54,928 nt of DNA, from IMG/VR virus record IMGVR_UViG_3300042542_002193, positions 1 to 54,928 of that record. One strand, given 5' to 3'. The notes beneath the pieces are model-generated. The model saw nothing but the letters and a program-made list of their open reading frames with translations. It did not search any database and was not told the origin of the DNA. Both the position numbers and the translations under genes were made by a program. This document shows positions 21,011 to 28,170 of this stretch, one piece after another. Within the stretch, counting starts at the first letter, position 1, and each line of letters opens with the position of its first letter. The stretch is from a virus.

Positions 21011-21744
21011 TATGCTTCCGCCTTTCTATATTCGGGTACTTTAGTGTCTAAGTATATCTTATGGGTCTGACAAATTGCGACAGCCTCTAGGTCTGCCTCG
21101 CCAAGCCAGTTGCAGTTGCCACAGATTTCACCGCAGTCATTGTCGCAGTATTCCATTTGGTCAGTTGCATCACAATCACGGCACATGTTATCGTATTCTG
21201 ATTCTGAGATAACTTCACCACGGAGGAATTCCATTTCTCCACCCCAACCTGTTTCTTCTTCATATGATAAAGTAAATAGTAGTGTTGGGTATTGTGCAGA
21301 TAGTTTAGAGATAGCACCAAGAGGTCGTGACCATGCAGTGTTAAAGTTGTAATGAACTACATAGTTCTCACCGTTTTCTGCTTCTTCAATAGTTGTATCA
21401 GGATAAACATTATCCTCGGCTACAGCAACATCCCATTTGGTTCCCCACTCACGCACATTGAAGTTGTACCAGTCATTGGTTTCAAACTTCATTGCCTGAG
21501 AAAAGTCGGTGGAACGAGGAGGTTGTCCATGATAAACTTCATCAGTAATACCAGCATCTCTATAGTTATAGATATTATGAAAAGCAAAGATAGGATTAAC
21601 ATACTTAGTCTGCTTGACATCATATGCTAAATCACCTACTGCATTAATAGAATAAACAAATGGCTTATTCATTTGCTTGATTAGAGTTTTTACTTGCTCA
21701 GGATTACCTTCAATTGTTAATCCATTAAATACCCAATTTGGCAT
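21010..21744 (-). CDS. Api92/DUF1281-like protein with zinc-binding tail
   Basis: 244 residues from MPNWVFNGLTIEGNPEQV, the hallmark N-terminus (MPNW...L.i.G) of Api92/YubB-like (DUF1281) proteins with a ferredoxin-like domain; NFNVREWGTKWDV and YNFNTAWSRPLGAI...YPTLLFTLSYEEE...GWGGE are further family signatures. Residues 185-225 add a Cys-rich cluster (CRDCD, YCDNDCGEICGNC) that probably binds zinc. The family is spread by plasmids and phages; function unknown. GAAAGG precedes the ATG, behind promoter P3. Confidence 0.75.
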   Translation of the reverse strand: MPNWVFNGLTIEGNPEQVKTLIKQMNKPFVYSINAVGDLAYDVKQTKYVNPIFAFHNIYNYRDAGITDEVYHGQPPRSTDFSQAMKFETNDWYNFNVREWGTKWDVAVAEDNVYPDTTIEEAENGENYVVHYNFNTAWSRPLGAISKLSAQYPTLLFTLSYEEETGWGGEMEFLRGEVISESEYDNMCRDCDATDQMEYCDNDCGEICGNCNWLGEADLEAVAICQTHKIYLDTKVPEYRKAEA

Positions 21745-21771
21745 TTTATATCCTTTCGTTGATATGTTCCA

Positions 21772-21793
21772 ATTATACAATGGACCACTGACA
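21772..21793 (-). promoter_or_regulatory. TGTCAG-N10-TATAAT leftward promoter P3
   Basis: TGTCAG (21793-21788), 10 bases, TATAAT (21777-21772). Drives the Api92-like gene and those after it. Confidence 0.78.
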
Positions 21794-21838
21794 AATGGAA
21801 TAGAATTGGCATGTGATACATGCCACATTATTCAGCTT

Positions 21839-21854
21839 TGTGGTCAAGATCACA
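21839..21854 (-). promoter_or_regulatory. Crp-like operator (one mismatch)
   Basis: TGTGG-N6-TCACA, one mismatch to TGTGA-N6-TCACA; centre about 81 bases upstream of the predicted P3 start. Confidence 0.55.
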
Positions 21855-21858
21855 AAAA

Positions 21859-21887
21859 TTCCTGGGAAATATATTTGACAATCGTAA
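21859..21887. promoter_or_regulatory. TTCCTGG-N17-CGTAA bipartite element
   Basis: One of nine copies of TTCC(A/T)GG-N16/17-CGTAA in the leftward block's intergenic regions. Function unknown. Confidence 0.5.
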
Positions 21888-21922
21888 CAACAATATGTTA
21901 CCCTCAAGTATTTGCGGGCAAA

Positions 21923-21954
21923 AGAAAAACCCCCAGATCTTACCTGGGGGTCTT
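21923..21954 (-). terminator. Intrinsic terminator
   Basis: CCCCCAG/CTGGGGG 7-bp stem with a 7-base loop, followed on the minus strand by TTTTTC. Ends the transcript from the 22076-24873 genes before P3. Confidence 0.85.
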
Positions 21955-22047
21955 AGAATGGCTGCCTGGATTTCCAACGAAAGAAATAAACCCGCTTTAC
22001 TTAGCACCTGGCCCGTAGACTGATAGATGCACCATTATATTTCCTAT

Positions 22048-22069
22048 TAAAACCAGGACCTTAGTCCTG
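22048..22069 (-). terminator. Weak terminator hairpin
   Basis: CAGGAC-TAAG-GTCCTG followed by GTTTTAA on the minus strand, just after the 22076 gene. Confidence 0.45.
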
Positions 22070-22075
22070 ATACTA

Positions 22076-22441
22076 TTATACCATAACTAGTCGACTGTAT
22101 TTATCTACAAATGCAGATAATGTTGAACTAAACACTACCGTGCTTAGGTCCTCTTCATACAGTGTAAAGGTTTGGTTGGTCCAGTCAATGACAGGCACCT
22201 TGTGCTCATTGTCCCCTAGTTGATTGACATAGATTCCCCAGCCTGTTGTCTGTGTCCAGTCTTCTCCAATTAGATTAGAGATAGCAATACGTGTTGCATA
22301 TGATTCGTCCTGCCAACGTGACTCTGCTGCCTGTACAGCATTTGCTAACTTGGCTAGCATGTTATGGCCAGCCCAGTGTCCATATAAAAATACTACATTC
22401 TCCTTGGAATCTCTGAATCCAAAGTTTGCTCTGTCGCCCAT
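22076..22441 (-). CDS. Conserved actinophage protein (MGDRANF family)
   Basis: 121 residues. MGDRANFGFRDSKENVVFLY, then GHWAGHNMLAKLANAV...RWQDESYATRIAISNLIGEDW and GDNEHKVPVIDW, a pattern I recognise from many actinophage early regions. No biochemical function is known to me. TAATG-type spacing to the upstream gene. Confidence 0.68.
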   Translation of the reverse strand: MGDRANFGFRDSKENVVFLYGHWAGHNMLAKLANAVQAAESRWQDESYATRIAISNLIGEDWTQTTGWGIYVNQLGDNEHKVPVIDWTNQTFTLYEEDLSTVVFSSTLSAFVDKYSRLVMV

Positions 22442-22442
22442 T

Positions 22443-22628
22443 TTATTCCGCCGTTTCTAGTTGTTTTTCGTAGTTGAGTAATTGTACCATCTCATGGGCC
22501 CAGTCCACAAGAGACTCGCCCTGTTTATTTTTATGGTGACCGCAGAAGTAAAGAGAGAATGAATCTTTCTTTGCTTCCCACATAGCCTGTGCTGCACATT
22601 GGTCACACTTAAGCCATTCAGCCATCAT
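22443..22628 (-). CDS. DUF7455-like zinc protein
   Basis: 61 residues with CDQCAAQAMW and LYFCGHHKNK, the C-x2-C ... C-x-H-H arrangement of DUF7455-type small proteins common in actinobacteria and their phages. Starts MM; the second ATG (22625) is an alternative. Unknown role. Confidence 0.68.
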   Translation of the reverse strand: MMAEWLKCDQCAAQAMWEAKKDSFSLYFCGHHKNKQGESLVDWAHEMVQLLNYEKQLETAE

Positions 22629-22771
22629 AGTTTTCCACCTTCGATCATCTCAGATAGACGGTCAAGAATCCAAGAATCGATATCATTAATATCAATCTCT
22701 GATAACTTTTCCATTATCTCATCACGAGCAAACTTATAACCGTCTGCCCAACCATCTTTATACTCTGACAT
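22625..22771 (-). CDS. Small acidic protein
   Basis: 48 residues, MSEYKDGWADGYKFARDEIM..., with a G-W-x-D-G-Y-x-x-A-R pattern typical of small phage proteins. AAGGAG precedes the ATG. Unknown. Confidence 0.55.
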   Translation of the reverse strand: MSEYKDGWADGYKFARDEIMEKLSEIDINDIDSWILDRLSEMIEGGKL

Positions 22772-22780
22772 AATCTCTCC

Positions 22781-22984
22781 TTAATAACCTGTGGTTTCGT
22801 AGTCTGATACATAAGATTCAGTTAAGTTGTACTTATCTCTAAGACGACTTACTTTCTCAATACTACCAGTTCCAATGTTGAATGTCAAAGGTGACATTGC
22901 TTGAGGGTCAAGTCCAGTTATTTGTGCATCCCAATAAGCCATCTCCATTGATAGCCTATCGGGAGCGGTAAGTTCAAAGTACAT
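22781..22984 (-). CDS. Conserved small actinophage protein
   Basis: 67 residues beginning MYFELTAPDRLSMEMAYWDA; similar N-termini occur in other actinophage early genes. Start overlaps the upstream stop (TAATG-type). Unknown. Confidence 0.6.
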   Translation of the reverse strand: MYFELTAPDRLSMEMAYWDAQITGLDPQAMSPLTFNIGTGSIEKVSRLRDKYNLTESYVSDYETTGY

Positions 22985-23640
22985 TAGTTCTCACGAACAT
23001 TCGTAACTTCAACATCTCCTACTTCAATGTTGCCGTTCTGTGATTCAACATAAAGATTGTCGTAGATTTCTGATTCAACATCTACATCACCTTCAAGCAA
23101 ATCAATTGTTAATGTTCCACTAACCTCAATAGTTGCAGACCATTCAATCTCTTTAACTAAAGGAATGTCTAGCGCTTCAGCAATTGCTTGAAGTGTTTCT
23201 TGGTCAAGTGAGTCAGCATATGCTTCGGATAAAACATCCTTAGCCATGGCAATCTTATTTGTTAAGACTGAAGCAATCTTTGAATTAGTTCGGGAGTTAT
23301 GAAGTTCCCATTCAATGTTGCGGACTTTGTCTGTAGCATATGTTGGGTCTGAGTATCCACTAATAACTTTGTAGGTAACCAATAAATCAGGGTTGTACTC
23401 TACTGCAGGTGATACTGTTGTATCTGTTGTTTCCATTGTTTCCTCTTTCGTTTGGTTTGTTGGTGCAATTGTAGCATGCTCCACTGACAATAATGTGGTC
23501 TTACGACCACACGGGCATGTGAGCTCGGTCACACCTGACGGAAATCCAAACCCGTCAGATGATGTTAGTTCTATTAGGGAATCGCATTCATCTGGGTCGC
23601 AGACAAATGTATACTTACTTGATATGGTTTCGTTGGTCAT
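22984..23640 (-). CDS. Zinc-ribbon plus beta-rich protein with internal restart
   Basis: 218 residues from ATG 23640, which is leaderless behind P5. Residues 5-60 form a zinc ribbon (CDPDEC ... CPCG). Residues 69-218 are a second, beta-rich acidic domain (WSATIEVSGTLTIDLLEGDVDVESEIYDNL). A second promoter (P4) and GAGGAAACA-ATG at 23436 sit in the same frame, so a separate 150-residue product (METTDTTVSPAVEY...) is likely made as well. Neither domain has a known function. Confidence 0.65.
   Translation of the reverse strand: MTNETISSKYTFVCDPDECDSLIELTSSDGFGFPSGVTELTCPCGRKTTLLSVEHATIAPTNQTKEETMETTDTTVSPAVEYNPDLLVTYKVISGYSDPTYATDKVRNIEWELHNSRTNSKIASVLTNKIAMAKDVLSEAYADSLDQETLQAIAEALDIPLVKEIEWSATIEVSGTLTIDLLEGDVDVESEIYDNLYVESQNGNIEVGDVEVTNVREN
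23468..23489 (-). promoter_or_regulatory. TGTCAG-N10-TACAAT leftward promoter P4 (intragenic)
   Basis: TGTCAG (23489-23484), 10 bases, TACAAT (23473-23468) with TGC just before it. It lies inside the 23640 gene and would express the in-frame product from ATG 23436. Confidence 0.72.
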
Positions 23641-23647
23641 GAAGAGA

Positions 23648-23669
23648 ATTATACAGGAGCCCACTGACA
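23648..23669 (-). promoter_or_regulatory. TGTCAG-N10-TATAAT leftward promoter P5
   Basis: TGTCAG (23669-23664), 10 bases, TATAAT (23653-23648), 7 bases to the ATG at 23640, so leaderless. Confidence 0.75.
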
Positions 23670-23680
23670 TTTACAATAGA

Positions 23681-23709
23681 TTCCAGGGATTTTCTTTTGT
23701 GATCCGTAA
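23681..23709. promoter_or_regulatory. TTCCAGG-N17-CGTAA bipartite element
   Basis: Copy between promoter P5 and the tRNA gene. Same spacing as the other full copies. Confidence 0.5.
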
Positions 23710-23741
23710 CACGTTTTTTGCCCCCTTAGCTATACGGGCCT

Positions 23742-23818
23742 TGGCGACCCATATCGGACTTGAACCGACGGCCTCTACCGTGACAGGGTAGCGCTCTAAC
23801 CAACTGAGCTAATGGATC
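23742..23818 (-). tRNA. tRNA-Asp (GTC)
   Basis: Full cloverleaf on the minus strand: acceptor GATCCAT/ATGGGTC, D arm GCTC...GAGC, anticodon stem CTACC/GGTAG with loop CTGTCAC (anticodon GTC), T arm with GTTCAAG. Discriminator G and an encoded CCA (23744-23742). An encoded CCA suggests it derives from a host gene. Confidence 0.93.
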
Positions 23819-23865
23819 AAAAAAAAATTGTGAGCAGTTTTTATTCATGCTCAGGAATTATTTAT

Positions 23866-24873
23866 TTAGAAAGCAGAAACCAATTTCTTGATTTTGTTTT
23901 TCTCAGCAGTTAGAATTGGGTCAAACCCTGATGCACCCGCCATAAGTGTTTCAGAATTTCCGCGACCTGAACGATAGTAGTCAAGGCGTTCAGTTAGTGC
24001 ATTGAACGCACCCCACTTAGTTCCCTTGATGTTAGCGTTAGTTGGTGAGTTATGATAAAGGTCATCAAGAAGCACGACTTTATTCTCCCACTTAGTTAGT
24101 GCAACTTTTGCCGCATCTTTGTCAGGCTTAGGATAGATTGTCTGAATTAACTTAGAGAACTCAGCATCTGTAATTGCTTGAGCAAATAGAGCCTTAGCCT
24201 CAATTTCAAATTCATCGAAGTAACCAAGAGCAAGCCCAAGAGTTTCACGAGCAACCTGAATACGACCCTCAACAGATTGGGTGTGACGAATTTTGAATGA
24301 TTGCTTTGCATTACGCATTGCGAGGTTCAATGTGTTTTGGCAAACAACACGAACAGGAGTAACGGCTGCCTGAACAGCAACAGAACCATCGTGTGAAGTC
24401 CAAACAATTAGATACAACTTAGTTGCATCATTTGCGCCTTGTGGGTCAAGCACCATTGTGCGAGGAATGTCCACAGTTCCAAATACTACTTTACCGCTAC
24501 GAAGTGAGCCAGCAGACTCCCAGCGACAATCAGCATTGGCATCGTGAATTGCATCAGCAAATGCAAATAGTTCCTCATTCTGCACAGGCTTGTAACGCTT
24601 GCCGACAGTTGCGAGAACATCAGTTCCATTATTGAATGGGTTGTCACGAATGACAAGAGATGCGTTAGATACATCGTTCCATGTATCTGAGATGTGGTCA
24701 GTTAGTGGAGACAGGCGAACATTCCAGTTGGAAAGTTTTGCCTCATCTAACATCATTTGAGTTGTAACATCTTCATCTTGTGTAAAGATGCGATTTGCTA
24801 GGTTGTGCCAAGCAGGTGCGCCACGAAGTGCAAACGCAACTTCGCCGTTTTCCATTTCTAGATTATGAGCCAT
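23866..24873 (-). CDS. DUF932 (phage/plasmid-like) protein
   Basis: 335 residues. PAWHNLANRI, NASLVIRDNPFNNGTDVLATVGKRYKPVQNEELFAFAD, GTVDIPRTMVL, YLIVWTSHDGSVAVQAAVTPVRVVCQNTLNLAM and SFKIRHTQ are signature segments of DUF932/TIGR03299 proteins, typical of actinophages and plasmids. The family's role is unknown; early expression and mobility suggest replication or host takeover. ATG preceded by AACGAAAGG behind promoter P6. Confidence 0.85.
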   Translation of the reverse strand: MAHNLEMENGEVAFALRGAPAWHNLANRIFTQDEDVTTQMMLDEAKLSNWNVRLSPLTDHISDTWNDVSNASLVIRDNPFNNGTDVLATVGKRYKPVQNEELFAFADAIHDANADCRWESAGSLRSGKVVFGTVDIPRTMVLDPQGANDATKLYLIVWTSHDGSVAVQAAVTPVRVVCQNTLNLAMRNAKQSFKIRHTQSVEGRIQVARETLGLALGYFDEFEIEAKALFAQAITDAEFSKLIQTIYPKPDKDAAKVALTKWENKVVLLDDLYHNSPTNANIKGTKWGAFNALTERLDYYRSGRGNSETLMAGASGFDPILTAEKNKIKKLVSAF

Positions 24874-24900
24874 TTTTTACCTTTCGTTTGATTAGTCATA

Positions 24901-24922
24901 AGTATAACATCTGCCACTGACA
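24901..24922 (-). promoter_or_regulatory. TGTCAG-N10-TATACT leftward promoter P6
   Basis: TGTCAG (24922-24917), 10 bases, TATACT (24906-24901); drives the DUF932 gene. Confidence 0.78.
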
Positions 24923-24960
24923 TTGTCTATGATTAGTTACTAGATGTCCACATTTTGAGA

Positions 24961-24976
24961 TGTGATCATTATCACA
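24961..24976 (-). promoter_or_regulatory. Crp-like operator (perfect)
   Basis: TGTGA-TCATTA-TCACA. The centre is about 74.5 bases upstream of the predicted P6 start. Confidence 0.7.
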
Positions 24977-24978
24977 AA

Positions 24979-25019
24979 TTCCAGGGGTTATCCACAAGTG
25001 GTCGTAAGCCTGTGGATAA
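24979..25019. promoter_or_regulatory. Module A: bipartite element with two DnaA boxes
   Basis: TTCCAGG (24979)-N17-CGTAA (25003), with perfect TTATCCACA boxes at 24988-24996 (plus) and 25011-25019 (minus), here inverted. Followed by a GCTGCATATGCAGC palindrome near 25031. Confidence 0.65.
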
Positions 25020-25066
25020 CCCCTTAGCTATACGGGCGAGCTGCATATGCAGCCAGCGTTGGATCC

Positions 25067-25321
25067 CTAAAGGCCCAACTCATCCCTGGTTAATTGGTTT
25101 TTGCGATTGAAGTTAATAACTTCGGACGGGAGGTAAAGAGCAGTTGTCTTAGTCTTCTTTAAAGTATCATAGACATAAGCACGTACATCACCTAAGAAAT
25201 TTCTTCTATTAGAGAATGCTAATTCCGTTAGATAATCCTTATCAACGCCTTGCTCTGAATAAATTGTTACATCATTATTTTTGTTTGCATCATAGATTTC
25301 TACTCTGAAACGATTTTTCAT
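25067..25321 (-). CDS. Hypothetical protein
   Basis: 84 residues, basic, beta-rich start (MKNRFRVEIYDANKNNDVTI) and a helix (DYLTELAFSNRRNFLGDVRAYVYDTL). AAAGG precedes the ATG. No promoter of its own is visible, so it is probably read from P7. Confidence 0.55.
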   Translation of the reverse strand: MKNRFRVEIYDANKNNDVTIYSEQGVDKDYLTELAFSNRRNFLGDVRAYVYDTLKKTKTTALYLPSEVINFNRKNQLTRDELGL

Positions 25322-25391
25322 TATTTGCCTTTGTTAGTAGTTGTCCCCGAAGGGAGAGCAGTTTAGCAACTTACTCAGGTTGTTGGATTAT

Positions 25392-25814
25392 TTAGAGATA
25401 ACGAGCAATAGCATTGTAAGTGCTTGTGCTTACTGTTTCCTCATCTGTCATCTTTAGAATACGAATTGCGTTTTCCAACTCCTCTTTCATCTCATTGTAT
25501 GAGTGGCGGTGGAGAACTTCGTAGTCCTTCTCAGGCTCTTTAGGAAAGTCTGACTCATTAACTGTTAAATCAAAATCAACATTAAGTGTCTTGTTCCATG
25601 AGCGATAGTTTGTGCGGAAGTTTTCTGCCTTAGCAAAATTAGCCATAGCGAACTTTGCTACTTCTTTGCGCCACTTTTCTAAAGCCTTTTCGTGCTTTGC
25701 TTCGTTGGCTTCTTGTGATGCGTAATCAGCATTTAACTTTGTTAATCGAGTTTCTAGTGCCTTGATTACCTTTGGTGTTGCTATCTTTACGCTAATTGCT
25801 TTCTGTCGTGCCAT
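25392..25814 (-). CDS. Coiled-coil hypothetical protein
   Basis: 140 residues, largely helical and Lys/Glu/Ala-rich (residues 15-65), then a region PKEPEKDYEVLHRHSYNEMKEELENAIRIL. Similar helical proteins occur in other actinophage early regions. AAGGAAACAA-ATG behind P7. Confidence 0.58.
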   Translation of the reverse strand: MARQKAISVKIATPKVIKALETRLTKLNADYASQEANEAKHEKALEKWRKEVAKFAMANFAKAENFRTNYRSWNKTLNVDFDLTVNESDFPKEPEKDYEVLHRHSYNEMKEELENAIRILKMTDEETVSTSTYNAIARYL

Positions 25815-25853
25815 TTGTTTCCTTCTTTCGTTGTGGGTTGGGTTGATGAAGTA

Positions 25854-25875
25854 ATTATAGCAGGGGGGTCTGACA
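25854..25875 (-). promoter_or_regulatory. TGTCAG-N10-TATAAT leftward promoter P7
   Basis: TGTCAG (25875-25870), 10 bases ending TGC, TATAAT (25859-25854). Confidence 0.78.
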
Positions 25876-25900
25876 TTTCTGCGACCCCCCTCCCATTAAA

Positions 25901-26083
25901 TTAAACGCCTAGTAGTGTTTGAGCGGATACGGAAGTCCAACGAGTTTCCTTGTTGGGCATTTCCAATAGCACACGCACCGAGCCAGATGTTTGTGGGTGG
26001 ATTTCTTTAATCACACCTGTTTTCTTTGACTTAAGGGTAGTGAATAAATCGCCTACCTGATACAACTTGTCGTTGATTGTCAT
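25901..26083 (-). CDS. Small beta-rich protein
   Basis: 60 residues, MTINDKLYQVGDLFTTLKSK..., resembling a small SH3-like or KOW-type barrel (VGDLFTT...GVIKEIHPQTSGSVRVLLEM). Unknown. Single-gene unit behind P8. Confidence 0.55.
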   Translation of the reverse strand: MTINDKLYQVGDLFTTLKSKKTGVIKEIHPQTSGSVRVLLEMPNKETRWTSVSAQTLLGV

Positions 26084-26113
26084 TTATTGCCTCTTTTCTT
26101 TGTTAGGTTGGTA

Positions 26114-26135
26114 ATTATAGCATTGGGGTCTGACA
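26114..26135 (-). promoter_or_regulatory. TGTCAG-N10-TATAAT leftward promoter P8
   Basis: TGTCAG (26135-26130), 10 bases ending TGC, TATAAT (26119-26114). Confidence 0.78.
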
Positions 26136-26173
26136 TTAGTCTAGCCCTATCTCATTATTTGAGATTTCAAGCG

Positions 26174-26189
26174 TGTGAGTTATCTCACA
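26174..26189 (-). promoter_or_regulatory. Crp-like operator (perfect) within hairpin
   Basis: TGTGA-GTTATC-TCACA, extended to GCGTGTGA/TCACACGC, so it could also act as a terminator hairpin after the 26205 gene. Centre about 74.5 bases upstream of the P8 start. Confidence 0.7.
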
Positions 26190-26204
26190 CGCCTAATTCT
26201 GATC

Positions 26205-26480
26205 TTAGTATTCGCTCTCAGTGAGCCAAGCGTCTAAGTGGTGCTGTTCAGCAATAGCCCAAGCGGGTGCTGTTGTTCTATCTTTGTATTTTACGCCTTC
26301 GGGCAACGCTATTGGAGTATCGTATTCTCCCGCATGGATAGCATCAATAGCATCAATGCAAGGTTGCACCATAGAAAGCGGAACGGGTGGATAGTGATTA
26401 CCCTGTAAGTGATAACCGATAGCCTGTTCTAGTGTTATGTCTAAGTTTTCTGATAAGTCTAACGCTGTTGTGTATCCCAT
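26205..26480 (-). CDS. Conserved small actinophage protein
   Basis: 91 residues. ITLEQAIGYHLQGNHYPPVPLSMVQPCIDAIDA is a pattern I recognise from many actinophages (often ...HLRGNHYPPVP...). Function unknown. Start overlaps the stop of the 26480 gene. Confidence 0.65.
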   Translation of the reverse strand: MGYTTALDLSENLDITLEQAIGYHLQGNHYPPVPLSMVQPCIDAIDAIHAGEYDTPIALPEGVKYKDRTTAPAWAIAEQHHLDAWLTESEY

Positions 26481-26683
26481 TATTCTGCCACCTTTAGAAT
26501 TGCGTATGAACCGCCTGCGTTAATTTCATCAAGGATAGGTTGTAGTCGGCTACCGACTAATTCTTTTAGTAGTGACTCTAGCATGAGTGTTCGAGTGCCT
26601 TCATCAAGCATTTTCATTTGCATAGTTATAGGGTGACCTTCCTTAAACTCTGTAACAAACTTTAGGTTGTGTTCTATTTTCAT
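26480..26683 (-). CDS. Small hypothetical protein
   Basis: 67 residues, MKIEHNLKFVTEFKEGHPIT..., a beta start followed by a helix (TRTLMLESLLKELVGSRLQPILDEI). First gene after P9. Unknown. Confidence 0.55.
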   Translation of the reverse strand: MKIEHNLKFVTEFKEGHPITMQMKMLDEGTRTLMLESLLKELVGSRLQPILDEINAGGSYAILKVAE

Positions 26684-26712
26684 TTATTGCCCTTCGTTGT
26701 TGGTATAAGAGT

Positions 26713-26734
26713 ATTATAGCCTATGCCACTGACA
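26713..26734 (-). promoter_or_regulatory. TGTCAG-N10-TATAAT leftward promoter P9
   Basis: TGTCAG (26734-26729), 10 bases, TATAAT (26718-26713). Confidence 0.78.
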
Positions 26735-26771
26735 AATTATGCAACACGCCCAAGATTTATCTAATTTATTT

Positions 26772-26787
26772 TGTGATTAATCTCACA
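26772..26787 (-). promoter_or_regulatory. Crp-like operator (perfect)
   Basis: TGTGA-TTAATC-TCACA, centre about 73.5 bases upstream of the P9 start. Confidence 0.7.
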
Positions 26788-26789
26788 AA

Positions 26790-26876
26790 TTCCAGGGGGT
26801 TGTGGATAACCACCGTAACCCTGTGGATAACCCCGCAATATTGCGGGCCAGCTTGACATTGTCAAGCCGACACGCT
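26790..26876. promoter_or_regulatory. Module B: bipartite element, two DnaA boxes, hairpins
   Basis: TTCCAGG (26790)-N17-CGTAA (26814); TGTGGATAA boxes at 26801 and 26822, exactly 21 bases apart; hairpin CCCGCAATATTGCGGG; inverted repeat GCTTGACA/TGTCAAGC; then TGTCAAGCCGACACGC, shared with modules C and D. Confidence 0.65.
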
Positions 26877-26881
26877 GCAAT

Positions 26882-27604
26882 TTATTTTTTAGTTGCAGAA
26901 AATCTAATATCCGCTTTTCCGTAAACACACAAACCGCATGACACGCATGCAGATCCCGCATTGCTAATTAGCGGAATGCTTTTCATATTCTCAGGACACT
27001 TAGCGCCAGGCTTGCCCGTCAATTGTTTCATGGTGTCTTCTGTTGCAGCAAATGTCTTGCCTAGATAAGCAAGGCGAATACCCTCATTCTTTTTTAGTTC
27101 ATGACCAATCTCCTTATTGTCATCATCCGTTGAATAGTAAAGAGATAGGTTAGATATATCCTTAAGAATAAGCGCGGCAGACTTAACGCGGGTGTAAACC
27201 CAAAATTGCACATCATCATTAAGTTTAATTACATCAGACCATGCAGTAGTATAAGTATCATTAAAGAAATCTCCGTCCCAGTGAATGCGGAATAGCATAG
27301 GCGCATTCTTTTTTACACAATCAGCCTTGAATTCATCAATCATCTCAGATATTAGATTAAGCATGGTTAAGTAATCAGCATTACGCAATAGTTCCCAATT
27401 GTGTAATAGATTAACTTTTACTGTTGGGAATACTTTTTCAAGTTTCCCAGCATAACAAACACTTTCGCATATGCTAGTCGCTCCAGGACATGAATATGCT
27501 TTCCCTGCGGGTAATCCGAAGGTATTAGCAATTGCCGCTTGCTTTCCGTTTTTTGTGACAAGATTAGCCACCTTTCTATCATTAGAACGTTTTAGTTTAG
27601 TCAT
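26882..27604 (-). CDS. GP88-family protein
   Basis: 240 residues. The N-terminal GLPAGKAYSCPGATSICESVCYAGK, then FRIHWDGDFFNDTYTTAWSDVI and YTRV, and the C-terminal ACVSCGLCVYG match the GP88 family named after mycobacteriophage L5 gp88. Conserved Cys clusters (CPGA...C..C..C and C-x2-C-x2-C) suggest a metal or Fe-S centre. Role unknown; typical of phage early regions. The start overlaps the upstream stop. Confidence 0.82.
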   Translation of the reverse strand: MTKLKRSNDRKVANLVTKNGKQAAIANTFGLPAGKAYSCPGATSICESVCYAGKLEKVFPTVKVNLLHNWELLRNADYLTMLNLISEMIDEFKADCVKKNAPMLFRIHWDGDFFNDTYTTAWSDVIKLNDDVQFWVYTRVKSAALILKDISNLSLYYSTDDDNKEIGHELKKNEGIRLAYLGKTFAATEDTMKQLTGKPGAKCPENMKSIPLISNAGSACVSCGLCVYGKADIRFSATKK

Positions 27605-27714
27605 TAGTTATAACTCTCCTTGCAATTAGTGCAAATAGAATGCAATTTACAATAGCATGATTTAGCGTCGGGGCGTATCATATCTGTTTCATAGTAGTCA
27701 TCATAGAAATCCAT
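27604..27714 (-). CDS. Cys-rich microprotein
   Basis: 36 residues, MDFYDDYYETDMIRPDAKSC..., four cysteines (CYC...C..C) likely to bind zinc. First gene after P10; TAATG overlap with the GP88 gene. Confidence 0.5.
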   Translation of the reverse strand: MDFYDDYYETDMIRPDAKSCYCKLHSICTNCKESYN

Positions 27715-27743
27715 GGGATGAGCCTTTCGTTGGTTGAATGGCA

Positions 27744-27765
27744 AGTATAGCAGAATGGGCTGACA
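27744..27765 (-). promoter_or_regulatory. TGTCAG-N10-TATACT leftward promoter P10
   Basis: TGTCAG (27765-27760), 10 bases ending TGC, TATACT (27749-27744). Confidence 0.76.
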
Positions 27766-27803
27766 TTATCTAAGACACGCCGAGAGCTTTAACAAAAATC
27801 CAG

Positions 27804-27819
27804 GGTGATTTTAATCACA
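27804..27819 (-). promoter_or_regulatory. Crp-like operator (one mismatch)
   Basis: GGTGA-TTTTAA-TCACA, centre about 74.5 bases upstream of the P10 start. It lies inside another ATCCAGG-N17-CGTAA element (27798-27826). Confidence 0.6.
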
Positions 27820-27870
27820 CCCGTAACGACACGCCCGACCCCGCAGTATTGCGGGCTGCATAACTATGCA

Positions 27871-28002
27871 TTACTCTGCAATTTTATTTTTATGTTTGAT
27901 CTTTCTAAAATATTTTTTCTTATTGCGAACAGGTTGCGCCGCATTACTGCGACGCAATTCCTGAATTCGCTTTACCTTATCTCGAAGTGAATTTTGGGAC
28001 AT
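27871..28002 (-). CDS. Small basic protein
   Basis: 43 residues, MSQNSLRDKVKRIQELRRSN..., very Lys/Arg-rich; overlaps the upstream gene by 26 bases. Candidate nucleic-acid-binding peptide. Confidence 0.45.
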   Translation of the reverse strand: MSQNSLRDKVKRIQELRRSNAAQPVRNKKKYFRKIKHKNKIAE

Positions 28003-28168
28003 GATACCCACTCGCTTCATGAAATCGCTTTACATCAAATCGCTCATTATCTTTCGCAAACATTTCAGCGAAATCATTTACCATTTTAGAAAATACAGCA
28101 GGGTGAGTTTTATCGCTAGCATACTTTAGAATTTCTGCGGTAGCGACATAATCTTTTCGTGTCATCAT
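27977..28168 (-). CDS. Widespread small actinophage protein (RKDYVATAEIL...DFAEMFAKDNERFD)
   Basis: 63 residues; a helical family common in actinophages. It is homologous to the C-terminal half of the 4218 protein. Starts MM; the second ATG (28165) is possible. Function unknown. Confidence 0.65.
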   Translation of the reverse strand: MMTRKDYVATAEILKYASDKTHPAVFSKMVNDFAEMFAKDNERFDVKRFHEASGYHVPKFTSR

Positions 28169-28170
28169 TT

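Larger units (their letters stand above)
21745..22075. other. 331-base control region between leftward units
   Basis: Holds promoter P3, a one-mismatch Crp-like site, the TTCCTGG-N17-CGTAA element, a strong terminator and a weak one. No convincing gene; a 12-codon ATG frame at 22035-21997 is too short to support. Confidence 0.6.

Noticed and set aside
23742-23818. tRNA-Asp as a prophage attachment site
   Set aside because: It lies inside a leftward gene block with no integrase, no duplicated tRNA end and no junction visible; more likely a carried phage tRNA.
26850-26867. TTGACA in GCTTGACA/TGTCAAGC as a promoter -35
   Set aside because: No acceptable -10 at 16-18 bases on either strand; better seen as part of the inverted repeat in module B.
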